In this document: positions 1-13,274 of the stretch, in pieces
Layout of the letters: the number at the start of each line of letters is the position of its first letter
Numbering within the stretch: the stretch's first letter is position 1
Assembly (NCBI GenBank): GCA_951230915.1
Contig: OX579635.1
Location: forward strand, 46,252,001-46,316,000
DNA from: Antitrichia curtipendula
Taxonomy: Eukaryota > Streptophyta > Bryopsida > Hypnales > Leucodontaceae
DNA length: 64,000 nucleotides
Direction: 5' to 3'
Notes under the pieces: model-generated
The model's input: only the letters and a program-made list of their open reading frames with translations
Told to the model about the DNA's origin: nothing
Database searches by the model: none
Position numbers and translations under genes: made by a program

Positions 1-1340
1 GCAAACATGTAGAGTTGTAATTTTCTACACCGTGGGAACGATGCAATAAAAGTTTACATACCAGGCTGCATCCAGGCTCCCGCCGCAGCTTGATTCTTCC
101 ACTCGCAGCACCAACCGATGAATTTGCCATCCCCGATTGGAGCGCAACCGCAGCACAAGATTGGTGAGCACCGCCGCCTAGGAAGGAATATCACTGCAAA
201 TCACAGCAGCTTTGACTTGCCAACAAGCCCCAAATCTGCATTAAGTTTGAATCACCTTTTGTGTTCTCTCATGAGTAAGTTGGTTCCTTAGGTGTGCATC
301 CAGCAACTTGGAGTCGTTGCTCGTCGAGGTAGCAGCACTTATCGACAGCATCAGTCTGCGACTAACCAACTGGATGGTAAGCCCCGCAGCACGGACGATG
401 TGGTTGGAGACCCGTCACGGGCGAAGCGCTTGGAAAACATCAGGCTTCGACGTTGTGAGCGTAGGCAGCGAAGGCAGACCTTTCTACAAGCTCCAGTCAT
501 GACTATCGAAACCACCAGGAGATTGATCGGGTGCGAGCTAGAGCCAAACTAGGGCCTGATTTTGAGCTCTCGACATCTGGGGGCTTGATCCGGTAAAATT
601 GGATCTGCTTCTCTCCATCCAAGCTCTAAGTCCGAGGAAGTGTGAGCGTAGACAGCGAAGGCGGTTTCCACAAGCTCCAGTCACAAATATTGAATCTACC
701 AGGATGGGAAGATCACTCGGGCACGAGTTAGAGCCAAACCAGGGCCTGACTATGAGACCTCGACGTCCGGAGACTCGATCCGGAAAAGTCAGATCCTCTC
801 CGGCCAAGCTCTGAGTCCGAGGAAGTGTGAGCGCAGGCAACGAAGGCAGACCTTTCTACGAGCTCCAGTTACGAGTATCAAAACTTACCAGGACGAGGAG
901 ATCGATCAGGTGCAGGCTAGAGCCAAGCCATGGCCTAACTGTGAGATCTCGACGTCCGGAGACTCGATCCAGAAAAGTCAAATTAGCTCCTCTCCGGCCA
1001 AACCTCAAGTTCGAGGAAGTGGATGTCCTACGAGATGAAGCTGCGGAGGATCGATGCTGCAACGGCGCAGAAATGCAACTGCCAATGACTAGGCGCTATC
1101 GCCTCCCCTCCCGCACTTTAGCACTACCTGAGTTTGAATGATCCCTACTAACTTCTACTGACAGGCGTGAAAAACAACAAAATCGATATCAACTTGGACG
1201 TGTGAGTGAGGGCTACATGAATCTGAAGAGAGTGCCTGTAAACATCTCGATACGGCGATTAGGAAGCTCAAAGATTAGATGCACCGCACCGCAGAACCTA
1301 GATCCGAAGTTCTCGGAGCTCCCCATCGCGTGAAAGAGTT
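1..1340. other. GC-richer retroelement-like segment
   Basis: This stretch is clearly richer in GC than the DNA that follows it at 1341. An AATAAA signal lies near 46 and the centre is a 188-bp tandem repeat (separate entry). Several short open frames cover it, but no frame runs through and none matches a protein family I recognise. The abrupt change in base composition and the tandem leader-like repeat would suit the LTR or leader of a decayed retroelement cut off by the window edge. That is inference, as no primer binding site, gag or pol motif was found. Confidence 0.3.
455..1019. repeat. Tandem repeat, three units of about 188 bp
   Basis: Three diverged direct units begin at about 455, 642 and 827, each starting GTGAGCGYAGRCARCGAAGG, and a fourth start decays at about 1019. 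The spacings are 187, 185 and 192 bp. All units contain a block like CAAGCTCCAGT, a block like TAGAGCCAAAC and a block like CTCGACGTCCGGAGACTCGA. The units differ by substitutions and small indels, so the array is old. Each unit can be read in a partly open frame, but stops interrupt the array. Confidence 0.8.
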
Positions 1341-3229
1341 AAAAAAACAAAAAGTAAGTCGATCATGTAATTTTTGGTTGCAAATCAAATAAAAAATATG
1401 ACCATATTATGTAGCCTTCACAATGTGACCATTTTAGAAAAATATTGTGATAATTTTAGATGATTTAGATGACTATAATAAATAACACTAAATTAGGCAT
1501 TTTTGCGTTTGGCCAAGTGCATTGACCACACGCACAGTTGGGTGCTAAAAAATGTACCCCCAAACTTTAAAAAACATTTATATCATCTATTATATTTTGC
1601 AATACTGCATTTGCTCTTCCAATTAATTTAATGAAGATTCTCTTCCTTCTTTTTTTAAGCAAACAAGTACAAAACATACACTTCTTTCATCTCATAAACT
1701 CTTTTCAATCTTTTGTTCATTATAGATTTACTTTCTATTAGATTTTGGATGCCTAGTGGTACTTATGGATATTAATGTTGATCTCAGAATTCATAACTAC
1801 TTCACGCTTTATCAAGTTAATTCCTAATTGATTCCTGCATTTTTCTTGGAAACAAGCATTTTTGGTCATCCATTTACAAATGGAATTATCATTTTTTTCC
1901 TTTAAATTTTCTTACAACATATGGTCAAGGAGTAGCTCCAAGGAACTACAATTTTCATAACATTTGATGGAAAGATGTAAGCTGTAAGAATGTAAGAAGT
2001 ATACATCTCTGGATGAAAAGCATGAAAGGTGAAACTTAAGCATTTTGGAAAGAGTTGAAATGTTTTGTTTTTTAATTTGAACAATCATCGAGATCTTGCA
2101 ATTGGTATAATTTTTTACTTTGAAATTTTAGGAGGATATAGTTTAACAAATAAAGTAAAGAATTTGCAAATGAATAAATATAGATGAATATTTTAGCTTT
2201 GCTTTGGATACAAGGATTTTGAAATAGTTTTGGGCCTAAAAACATTGTTGTCCTTTAAGGGCTAATATGATTCCACTTCCTAGTTATTTCTAAGTTATTT
2301 CTTCATGTCTAAAAGAAGCTAATACTCCCTAAATTTTGCAAGGTTCACATTAGAAATTGTGGCTTCAATGAAATGGCATACCTTACAAGCAAAGAAACTT
2401 GGCCTAAGGGGTCCCGGGCTAGAGAGAATTCAATGTTTTGATTAAGGATGAACCAAAGGACAATGAAGGGATAGTTCTTTGTGGTTTCAGCAGTCCAATC
2501 CTTAAGCTTAGTCTAGAAGACCAATCTATATGTCCAAGTAAAAACTCGATCTTCAATATTTAGTATACTAATTTTGTCAATGATATTTACATCGAAAAGG
2601 GTTTACCTAGATTGAATTTTAAAACTTTGGTTGTTGTCATCAAGGCATCATTGAGAAAACAAATAATAAATAATAAAATAAAATAGTATTTGTGTGTGTT
2701 TGTGTATTTATAATGTTTCTTCCTTTGTCGATGCCAACATTTTTTTTTATAAAAGATAAATAAATTTTAAAAATCAATATCTCTTCCTTATAATAGAATC
2801 ATCAATGGTTGTGCACAATAATGCAAAGCCCTAGTAAAGTATTTTATTCCCTCTCCAACCTTTGATTCCAAATATGAATTCAAAACTTGTACAGAAGAAG
2901 ATCATCCATTTTCTACTACTTAAGCAGTTTGGCCCCATGTGTAGCGTAGGGAAGGTAGGGGAATTTTTTTCCCATCTATAGAAATTCAGATGAAGAGGAT
3001 TCCATATTTTTTGAGACTTTCATCCTAAAAAACAAAATCACTATGAATTTTTTCGTGAAGATTTTGTTTATTCCATTCTTTATATACATGCAAACCAATT
3101 TCCAACCATAGGCTGGTTACAAAACCAATGCAAGTGATCATTGTGACTTTCAATGTACATGTTATGATCATTGTATGCTTTCAATGTACACTTCCCAAAC
3201 ATTTCTACTACTCCTGCTGGTTATACTGT
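1341..3229. other. AT-rich intergenic DNA, no gene seen
   Basis: No frame of convincing length or composition is present on either strand. The stretch holds runs of A and T and a short TGTG tract near 2693-2705. I see no transposon ends or RNA gene. Confidence 0.5.
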
Positions 3230-3647
3230 ACGTGAGCTGTCACCTGCACCATAGCTGATTGAAAATTAAGCATCCTAAGCTGCGAGAATGGGAGTCTGGT
3301 TGGAAATGGGTGATCTCCCTTGTCCAAAATTTCAGCGTCATTACCAAGGCCCAAGCGTATGGGTTGGCTCTCCTCCGTGGCTCCAGAAAGCTCCTTCGAC
3401 GAGACGTATCACGGTTTAATTACGGAAATCTGAAAAGCAACGTGCTAAGTTACCATGCAGTTGCTTGTGGGAGTGCCAAATGGCGACACCATAGAGCCTT
3501 CAGCAGCAAAGGGACCACAGGCCATGTACGGAGGCCAAAGCTTGCATGCTCCTTCTTCGCATGTCCGCCACACTCTCTCCGAATCTCTGGCTCCCCTTCA
3601 TTAAGTCCCGCTCGGGCGGTCAGCTGCTGCTCAGCTCTTCCTCAAGT

Positions 3648-3653
3648 TATAAG
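3648..3653 (+). promoter_or_regulatory. Possible TATA box of the caleosin gene
   Basis: TATAAG sits about 95 bp upstream of the caleosin start codon, followed by a pyrimidine-rich leader. Further upstream are two ACGTG cores (3230 and 3440) and a TGCATG RY-type core (3543). These are the usual abscisic-acid and seed-programme sites of oil-body genes, though each is short enough to occur by chance. Confidence 0.3.
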
Positions 3654-3744
3654 ATTCAGTCAGCACTCTGCATTCCCCCGCCATTCGTTCACCGCTCCTG
3701 CTCATCGCTTTACTTCTAAACTCTCGCCTTCTCTTCCGCTCGCT

Positions 3745-5844
3745 ATGGCGACCGACACGGGCGATGCAGCGCTGCAGACAGTGGCGCCCAAGGCTCCCGT
3801 CACCTACGAACGCCCCGTCCCCGCTCAGGACATCGGCATCGAGCTCCCTCGTACGCTTCGCTCCGCTCCGCCCCGCCCCGCCCCTCCGCGTCTGCTCACG
3901 TTTCGTTACAGTGATAGAAGTTGCCTGCACCTAATTGTCGCATTTATGAATTTTCATTTCAATCGTCAAGTTCGTCGTCAGTCATTGCGGAATTGTTAAC
4001 AATGTCTTGGCTGTATGCACGCGCTCACAGTGTATGGATAGAATTATATTTAGTTTCAATTTTGCTATTATTTGCTACAATTGTTTCGGAGAACGGTCGA
4101 GTATTCCGGATTCGAGTTCTTTTGGACTGCGTTTTGTAATTTGTGTGTAGTTTTGCGTGTGTGATTCTGGTTCTTTTTCAATGCTCTGTGTTCTTGAGGT
4201 GTATCGTCTCAGTTGTAATTGATGAATTATTTTTTATTTATTTCATTTCTATAGTCGTAAGCCACTGCGGATTCTTTAACAATGTCTTGGCTACATGCAT
4301 GCGCTCGCAGTCCATGGCTGTAGTTATATATACTTGCCAATTCTGTTATCATCTGCCACAATTGTTTCGAAGAACTTTCGACTATTCCGGATTAGAGTTT
4401 CTTTGGTCTGCATTCTGTAATTTAAGTAGTTTTGCGTGTTGTTGTTTTTTCTCTTTTTTCTCTTCCTCAACATTCTGTGTTCTTGAGGTGTATGGTCTCG
4501 GATGTAATGGAAAAGTGTTGAGGAACGTTGGCATTGACGGTGAGCTAGAGAGCAAGAACTTTCTTGAACGTCGTTCTTCGGAACTTTGTCTGCCATTTTA
4601 GTATATATGGTGTCTGTTCTGGGCGCAACACGTTAAACATGGTTATTAACCTCGGTCGCGGCGATGCTGTCGTTCTTGTGCAGATGTGCCACGCGCTTTA
4701 CAAGCCGTAGACGCTGACCATCCGAGTGGAAGTGTCGGTTACGATAACCAAGGCTATTCCGTCTTGCAGCAACATTGTGCCTTCTTTGATCGGAACGGCG
4801 ATGGCGTGATTTATCCATGGGAGACGTTCGTTGGTACGTAAATTGGCTCCCGTCACTTCAAGGTCCATAACTTTAGATTTCCCTTCGTGCACTGCCATGG
4901 CTCTGTGTGGCTTTAATTCGTTTCTATGCTAGACGACATCCTGCTGTGATCATTCGTGGCGCAGTTGGTAGAACTATTCCCAATAGGCTTCTGGTTACTG
5001 CTGGTCTTCGGACGAGAGTTATTCTTCTTTCGATCATTTCTAATTCTAATTATAGTTTCCTCTCTGAAGTAATCTTCATTTTGTTTTTAAATTTTTTGGC
5101 AGGATTCCGGGCCATCGGGTTTAATGTTATCATCAGTTTCCTCGGGATGGTGATCATCAACGGTGCTTTCAGTTACGTAACCTTGGACGTAAGTACTTTA
5201 TTCAGCCACTATGGCATGCATTTTGTGCGTGAGGACGATGACTCTTTGTACTCTCAAACTTCCCTTGACTATTAGTCTAGTACATCTATTGTGGTTACGC
5301 TGTGAAGTGTAGATAATAACCTTAATATATTTATTTATTTTGTCCCAGAGTTGGATCCCATCGCCGTTGTTCCCAATCTATCTCAAAAACATTCACAAAG
5401 CCAAGCACGGAAGTGACGCCGAAGTATACGACACCGAGGGGAGGTATGACTCCTATCGAACCAGACTCGTGTAGCGTTCAGACTGATTATTTTTGCAGTG
5501 GAAGGAATTAATTGACGATGATGCTACTCGATAATACTGAGATTTTTGAAATCGACAGGTTTGTACCAAGCAAGTTCGAGGCGCTTTTCCAGAAGTTCGC
5601 CAAAAGTGAGAAGGACAAGCTACACTTCGACGAGTTGTTCGCTCTCACGAGAGCGAACATGAACGCTGTGGATCCATTTGGCTGGACGGCAGAGAAGCTG
5701 GAGTGGGGTATTACATACCTGCTGCTCAAGGATCAAGGTGGTTACGTCTCCAGGGAGCAGGTTCGTGGCATGTACGATGGCAGTCTATTTGCAAGCATCG
5801 AGAAGCAGCGGGAGCAAAGTAAGATCCACAAGAAGAAACTATAA
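3745..5844 (+). CDS. Caleosin (lipid-droplet Ca2+-binding haem peroxygenase), five exons
   Basis: Exons 3745-3850, 4684-4833, 5103-5188, 5349-5443 and 5559-5844 join in frame with GT-AG borders and give 240 residues, normal for the family. Caleosins sit on oil bodies or ER and act as peroxygenases. The N-terminus has the family signature APVTYERP. Residues 71-82 form one EF-hand loop ([12 protein letters not shown]). A hydrophobic segment spans about 92-113, followed by the proline knot around PSPLFP (118-123). His66 and His134, the expected haem ligands, are both present, the second in a [10 protein letters not shown] context. The C-terminal block [13 protein letters not shown] is typical. 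The Met at 3745 is the first in frame and starts the conserved N-terminus. I see no breaks, so this should be a working gene. Exon borders were placed by eye from homology and splice consensus. Confidence 0.93.
3976..4514 (+). repeat. Diverged tandem duplication inside caleosin intron 1
   Basis: The first intron (3851-4683, 833 bp) contains two diverged direct copies, about 3976-4230 and 4256-4514, offset 280-289 bp. Shared anchors are AACAATGTCTTGGCT (3998 and 4278), ACAATTGTTTCG, ATTCCGGATT and TCTGTGTTCTTGAGGTGTAT. This accounts for the unusual length of intron 1; the remaining introns are about 115-270 bp. Confidence 0.8.
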
Positions 5845-5884
5845 TTGTTCGCTCAAGAAACCCATCCGAGCTGCAGGCTACTAG

Positions 5885-8019
5885 CAAATTAGTATCACAA
5901 CTGACAATTGAAAATATCCTATGATCCTTGCATAGCTACCTTTAAAATATCCTTCACTTGCATCCGCCCTATCACTAAATACGTACTTAGGCCTATGTGA
6001 GTATTGGGTTTAATTGTGTGTGTGTGTTTAGCACTTGCAAGTGAATCTGTGAATATGATAGCAAGATATTGACAAATTCCATTTCCTCAAGCATGCTTCA
6101 GTGGCCTGTCGACCCTCGTGCATTTATAAGACTTGGAACTTTGTGATTACACGGCATCCAGTTTCATCGTGGATTTTTGGATTTTTTCATGACCACGATT
6201 ATGACATGAACTGATGTTACATGATCAGTGGTATCTTCTTCCTTGCTTCTGAAATGTGTTGATAATTGCCATGAATGCGAGGGAAGTCTATAAGTGCTCA
6301 AATGAGCATTTCAGTATGCATGACTAGAAACGGTGTTTCTTGGCGCCAACGAAGACACACCAGCGGTTTTTGATCATTTAGTAATAATTGTAGAATTTTT
6401 TTGGCAATTGACAGACTATTCCATTTCATCTTAGGATGAGTTTCTTGAACATTATGAATAAACTCCGGATTTTAAGGTGCCCAAAATATGAAGATTAAGC
6501 TAATGTAGGATCTCATATCAAATTTACATAATTATAGGAATTTTTTTATTAGATACATACATCTACTAGAAATATCCTAGAAAGTCATGAAAATCATCCA
6601 TAGCATGTCTTTTGATCCTATTTTGATTCCAATTCTAAATTGCATTTGAATTCTATTTTTTTGAAATGACAACAAGTCAATACATTTGTTTAGCGTTCAA
6701 AGACAAAGTTTGAATTGTCCAAACATATGAGTACTAGAAGACATATCCAATTGCATTTATTCAAAATTTTCAAGACGATTTTATGTACTTGTAAGAAACA
6801 CTTATACTTTTTTTTGTGCTTTTACTATTGTACTAGGAAAAAAAAACTTTTGCAATTCATTTTTTTAAATCAAGAAAAATAAAAGCGTGAGAAATTGTAA
6901 ATAATCACTTCATTTTTTATTAATGTGCGATTAGAGTTTATTTTACACTTGGTTTTGGAATTACATGGTGATAAGAGCTTAGATATTAATTGATTTGAAG
7001 AATTATTGTGGGATTCCAAGAGAGTGTAATTGTTAAGTTCTTAACGGTTAAATTGGTGTGGATTTGGAAAGTTGCTTAAGCTATAGAGATAAAGTAACTC
7101 ATCTTTCTTCTTTCCTTTTTTCTCTTCACTTTGAGTGTATGAACTTTGGAGACCCTTATGTGTATTTATGTGATAATCTTTGTGTAATACAGTAAAGCTT
7201 TTAAGCATATAATTTGAATTATATATAAGTCCCAATGATTGGGCATCTTTGTGTATATACTATTAAGTTTCAAGTCCAGCGATTGGTTGTTGTGTGTAAT
7301 TTCTTGTGAGAGGACTTCTTGTTTTCTTGAATTCAAAGCAATTGATGGTGTACGTGTGACTTTGATTGAATCATTCTGTTTGTTTGTATAAGTTTGGAGT
7401 AGTGCGTAATTTTATTGAAGCTTGAAGCAGTTGTTATGAAAGAAAGAATTGTAGGTTTAAGCAAATGTTTGTAATAATTCCTAAGCATTGTGTGTGCTGA
7501 TTATGCTTAAAACATATTTATGGGTTGTATATGTAAATCAAGTTAATGTCTTGCATATATGTTGTATTGTGGCTTAAAGCTGGTTGATTTATAAGTGTGT
7601 AAAAAAATGTATATTAAATGAATGTTAGATGGTGTATTTGTTTGTGGAAATCCAAATGATTGGGCAATCTGAAAATTTGTGAGTGTATCCAAAAATTGGA
7701 CAACTGAAGATTAAGTCAATAGTTTGAAGTTGTAATGTTTCCAAGTTTATATGATTGAATCTATATTGATAAGGAATGTATGATGAATGGTAGTAATTAT
7801 TAGCCTTGTATTTGTGAAAGTTTAAAGCAATTGTGTAGTTTGACGGTGAATTGGAGAAATAATTATAGTTGGAATATTTTGATAAACTAATTTAAACAAA
7901 TTAGTATAGAAATGTTATAAGCAATGACAAGACTATAATTGATTGATGGAGAGAAAGTACTAACCAATGGTTGTGGAATGCAAGAGTGACGCTTTAAGCA
8001 ATTATTGTGAACATGAGCT
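5885..8019. other. Intergenic DNA, no gene seen
   Basis: AT-rich and without a credible coding frame. Between about 7030 and 8000 short imperfect palindromes of the type CCAAT-n-ATTGG recur (near 7230, 7653, 7690 and 7963) amid repeated AAGCAATTG/AAGCAGTTG words, suggesting a very decayed tandem array. Confidence 0.4.
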
Positions 8020-8841
8020 TTAACCCCTAAGTGCCTAAGCCTTTCCAAGGGTGTTTTTCCTATGAAAAAAGAGCATAGGAGAGTAGTTATCTCCCATGAA
8101 GCAAAATTTATTTTTTTCGAAATCTGACCGCATAGATGTTTCTAGAGCTTGCTTGTTAGTATGTATACCAATTTTGAGTATAAAATTCAATAGGAGTTGT
8201 GAGATTATAACAAAAGAAAAGTATGCATTCTATTTTTAGTGTGCTGTCCCTCCCCACTATGTTGCTGAAATTTGCATATAAAAGTTTTTTGGGATGGGAG
8301 GTGACATGCACAACTACAAATAGTGTTAGTACACTAAAATGCACTTTCAAAAAACTTAATTTCACATGAAAAGCTATCAAACTCATTATACAGTCGACCT
8401 TGTAATTGTTGGAATGCAATTTTGTTTGATAAGTGGAAATTGCAAAAAACTCCAAATCAACACTTGCATGTTTAAATTTTCAAACGGTGAAAATCACAAA
8501 AACACTTTACTCTTTCTATTGGGACCATTTTCAAAGCAAATGAATATGTACAATTTTTTAGATCTCAAATCAAGTGAAATTGATGAGCTTTGTTCAAAAC
8601 CGAGAAATGAAGTAAAATTGGCAAGCTTTACTCTTCACTAATGGTACATATATGTAGTTGAGGACCTCTAGAAAATCAAATATTAACCTTTTTCAGTGAA
8701 AAATGAAAGTTTTCAATAGTTAACCCTCAAAACTGCCCGTAAAATTTTTTTAAACGGTCAAACGTTTTTAACTGCCCACTGCAAAATGAGCCTGAAATTT
8801 CAGATCGACCATATATGGTTGCCCAGGCAGTTAGAGGTTAA
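8020..8841 (+). mobile_element. TTAA-flanked TIR element, family 1, copy A
   Basis: The 822-bp element starts TTAACCCCTAAGTGCC and ends GGCAGTTAGAGGTTAA, an inverted match with TTAA on both sides. Its interior is strongly similar, in the same orientation, to the element at 26665-27570; for example both carry ACTAAAATGCACTTTCAAAA. It has no transposase-like frame. I read it as a non-autonomous DNA transposon. TTAA with CCC termini fits piggyBac. Confidence 0.75.
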
Positions 8842-10201
8842 GTAATAGCAACATGAGATGGTCGCTATTGTGCTTTAAGTTATATGTTATGTTTTCCCTT
8901 GCTTAAGCATGCTTTTTGTTAAATTTCCCCCACTAGAATAAGACTAGGACGACATGTTTGTTTTGTTGCATTTTTATGTGTTGGACAGAACCTATAAAAT
9001 TAGATAAATGAATGGATTGTTTTAGTTATATTTCCGTTAGAATTGTGACTACAAGACATTTAAAAAAAATGTAACTTTAGTCACAAATGTTATACTATTT
9101 GATCATTCCTCGGATTTTGAACCCCTATACTAAAGTCTTGGACGTTTGCGTAATAGGCAAAATCTAGACTACTGAAATTAGTAGAACACTGAAATAATGT
9201 AATTCCAAGAAATTTATTCCTAAATAAATATTCTATAAAAGTTATGTATAAAATATAAAAAATAAAAATTTCAAGATAATAGATATTTTTATGTTTATAT
9301 TTTTATAAAAATAGAAAATTTTGAAAAAATAAAATAAAAATGGATCAAATCACATTCAAATGTACCACAAAAAGAGTCAAACCCACTAGAATCTGCAATG
9401 TAGCTTCTTTTTAGCTGTTTTTTTTAAGCTAATCCATTAATTTTAGGTAGTTTAGTTTTTTTTGACTAGTATTTTAAGTCATATTAAGCCTAATATTATT
9501 TTATTCATCAAAACTTTTATTTATTTATTTTAGTTCCAATTGAAGTTCAAATGTCAATATGTTAAGTTTTCCAATGGTAGAAAAGGGTTATAATTTTTGA
9601 TGAATAATAATGTGATTGAATCCCAAAAAATCATGTATATATGTAATCATATGATAAAGCAAAAAAAGACTATTTTGCTACAATTTGAATACTTTTTTAT
9701 TTTTTGTGATAATTAGAAATAAAAACTTTTGTACATCCTTTTCAACATAAAAAATAATCCAAATGATGGTTGTGTTGGAACAAAGATGTATATATTATTG
9801 ACTTCAAGGTTCCTATATAAGCTATTTTTGGAATTGAATGTCTAAATTTTGTATTAGATGAAAGCAATAATTTATCAATAATCAATTAATTAATTACAAA
9901 ATTATACTATTTTAAGTTCAAGATTTAATCACTAAAAATTCTTTTAAATAATTGTATATTTGAGAAATACAAGAATTTTGGATGAAAATATCCTTTTAAA
10001 GTGCTATATTGTTAAAAATATACTAAATATAGCTTTAAAACTAATGATTTACGTCTTTTTAAGGATTTTTTCCATGAAGTTTTGTCTCCAATTTATTTAA
10101 GGGAAACATTGCAATATTATTCATCTATAAATGTTTTTAAAAATGACAACATCAAAGTAATTTATAGCTTTAAATGTTCAGAAAAGAACTTGAATCCTAT
10201 C
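8842..10201. other. Very AT-rich intergenic DNA, no gene seen
   Basis: Long A and T tracts, most extreme around 9200-9350. No coding frame or transposon terminus could be identified. Confidence 0.5.
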
Positions 10202-11135
10202 TTAACCCCTAAAGGACCAAGGCCATTTTTCTGCCAAAAAACACTCAAAACTGCCATTTCTATAGCAAAGAGTAAAAAAAATTGAATTTTTTTTCCCACA
10301 TCTAACCATAGGATCTTATACCTAACTAGTATGAAAATGTGTAGAAAAAATTTCAGAATTTTTGACCGCATAGATTGCAAGATATCTGCTTTTAAAGTGA
10401 AAAAAACAAGTTTTCCAGCACATTGCGAGACTAGATTTTATGACTTTGAAGATTTTTAACTTAAATGTTTTGCACTACAGAGTTTTGAGCTTTTAATCTT
10501 TATAGTGGAGAATTGAGTTGAGAGTCTAGGAGAAAACAAAATCCAAAAAAACTTAATTTTCATTATTAAAAAAATTGTTAAGTAGAAGTAAGTACAAGAT
10601 AGAAAGAAAATCTAAAATATTAATATCTTTTATAAGGAATTAAAAAGCACTAATCCCAATGGTGAGATTGTTCTAGAAAAAAAATTAAACCTTGTGGAAC
10701 ATTTTTTTTTGAAAAATTCTAAAAATTGCATTCAGAATTGAATCCTACAAGTTATTTTTTCAGAAAGATGCTCTAAGTGCCCGAAAAACAAGATTGTCCA
10801 TAACTTTCTCATAACAAATACAAATGAAATGAATCAAAGCTTTCCAGATAGACAAAAATATAATCTATAAGATAAAAATTAGAAAAAAAATAAATTTTAA
10901 TTTAAAAAATATTAAAATTTTTTTTTTGCTGCCCCCCGACCCCTGTTTTGAGCTTATTTGGTCATAACTTTTGTTCCCAAGCACCGATTGTGAAAAAAAT
11001 TATATTCCCAGAAAGCTAATCAATTTTTCTATCTTCAAAAAAATATTAAAAAAATTACGACAAAAATTTAGCCCGCAGGTACTTGCCCGCAATCCCGTTT
11101 GTCCCCCGAAGGGACAATGGTCCTTTAGGGGTTAA
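10202..11135 (+). mobile_element. TTAA-flanked TIR element, family 2, copy C
   Basis: Full-length 934-bp copy. It starts TTAACCCCTAAAGGACCA and ends TGGTCCTTTAGGGGTTAA, a perfect 18-bp inverted repeat including TTAA. One end only carries a subterminal palindrome GTCCCCCGAAGGGAC, which gives the family an orientation (palindrome at right here). The interior shares long blocks with the copies at 13528, 38942, 40826, 42670, 45585 and 57591. It has no coding capacity. Confidence 0.85.
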
Positions 11136-13274
11136 CAAAGTAATCCCAATGGTACCTTTGAGTGTGTTTTGATCCAAATGGCCATGTTTTTCAACCTTAA
11201 GGGCTTCAATCAATTAATTACACCTAGATGAAAAAAATTATGCAATACATGTATTGATACAAATATAGAACAAATTGAATAGATGTGCGTAATAGAGAAA
11301 TGCCAAATTTTAGAGAAACATTTGGTCAATTTATGTAATCCTTTTAGGTAATCTCATGTTTTAATTTTGAACTTCAAATTGATTTTTTAGAACTAAAATA
11401 GTACTACCCCTTCTAAAAAATGGTTAAGATGACATCCTATTAGGAATGCTTTCAAAATAGTACTAGTTCCCCAATTGCTAAGGTGACATCCAATTCATGG
11501 ACTCAAAGATTCTACGCTTATATGCTAGCGCTCCCCTCAATTAGAAGACCATACTATTGGAAGAAGTTATGTGCAAGTTTACATAGAATTATTTAAATGA
11601 TAAATAAAATAAGAGATGAAATGGCCAAAGATTGAAACAACTAGAAATAGATGAAACCTTATATGAAGCATCCAATATCTTTTGGGATGAAATAAAATTT
11701 TGTACTAGCAAAAATCCTTCCAAAACATTCTTTTAGAGAAATAAGTCAAATAACTTATATACTATTCAAAATGTGCAACCACTATCTAAAAAATAAAAAT
11801 ATGAGTGAAATTGCATGTCTTCTATAAGTCATAAAACCTATATATTTCATCTTTAGTTGGGTATATCAAGTAGTGTAAAATAAAATTGTAAAACAAATTG
11901 AAAATATTTTTTTAATAACAAATGTGGCTACTTGTTATTAACTTCAAACTACAATAAAATATTTACTTTTAGACTTTTGAAGTAGATTTAAGAAGCTTCA
12001 TTTTGTTGAATTTGCTCAAAATAAAAATAAAAATATAAAACATTTATTTATTTGCTTATTTTAAATCATTGTGAATGTCTAAATCAAGTTTTAAAAATAA
12101 AACCCACAAATTTTATATATGTATATCAATTTTGAAGCAATGCCCAATATAAAATAATCAACTTAATCTAGTAATGTGATTTGGATATACAATTAAATAA
12201 AGTTATATACATAAAATTGGATGAAAATGATCCATTATTTAGTATATCCAAGCCTTATTAGACCATTTATAAGCCATTTTTTTAGCTCCAAACAACCTTG
12301 TAGAATTTTTACACTAGTCCAAAAAAAATGTTGAAGTTAAAATCCCTCACTAGAACTCAAAAGGCATTGATTTTCTCAATTGATAATCTATTGGATTAAT
12401 AAATGTGTAATTGAAAAAAATGTGGGCTTTCAAATTGCCTTCTAGAGTGACTTGGAATGGAAATCTTAAATTCATTTATAGGTGCATTTGTAAAAGGAAG
12501 GAATGATATTTTTTTTCTATTTACAACCATCTAGTTTGACATTATGATGTTTACACAATTTTATGCCTTTTATTGGACACTGGGACATTAGGTACTTCTT
12601 ATCATTCAAATCTTTAGTACAATGTGGGAATACTTTATATAGAAAAAAATAAATTTAGTAAACTAAGTACTAGGGCTTTTTTTTTCATTTTTTATAAAGT
12701 GCCAAAGTGGCAATAAAAAATATTATAGTGTGCTCCAAATATCAACATTCATCCACTTATTGGATAAAAAATATCACATAAGCACATATTACATATCCAT
12801 AATTTTGTTTTCATTCACAATCTAATGATTTCATCCAAGATTTTCTTTTATTTGAAATTTTTTGACAAAAAACTTCATAGATTGTTGTCATTTTAAAACC
12901 AAATTATTTTTTCTATTGCAATCTTGCACTATATGGCCAAAAAGAAACCCTACTAAATACAAGTAGCTCAATTATGATGTTTGCATAATGAAATGCTTTT
13001 TATTGGACAATGATACATTAGTTACCTCTTGTTTTACGAGTCCTATGACTAGGTACTATGAGCAAATTCATCATTTAAAAAACTCATAGATACTTGATGA
13101 AATTCAGAAAAGGTAGCAATACATTTATATACATATATATGTATTTAGGCTATCTTCTCTTGCCTTTATTAAATACAATGGCTTTCAAAATATTTAGATT
13201 CATTTACAAAAATCACCATAGCTAACTGAGTAATTACAGATTGTTAACAAAATTTGAACAAATTGTGTTAAAAG
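11136..13274. other. AT-rich intergenic DNA, no gene seen
   Basis: No credible frame on either strand. Some words recur loosely, such as a phrase around TTTTTATTGGACA near 12570 and 13000, but I could not define an element. Confidence 0.4.

Noticed and set aside
3259..3999. 246-codon open frame overlapping the caleosin start
   Set aside because: It runs through promoter, leader, exon 1 and into intron 1 without a family match. The caleosin frame has splice and homology support.
7228..7973. Recurring CCAAT-n-ATTGG short palindromes
   Set aside because: Irregular spacing and weak conservation; not enough to call an array or binding-site cluster.
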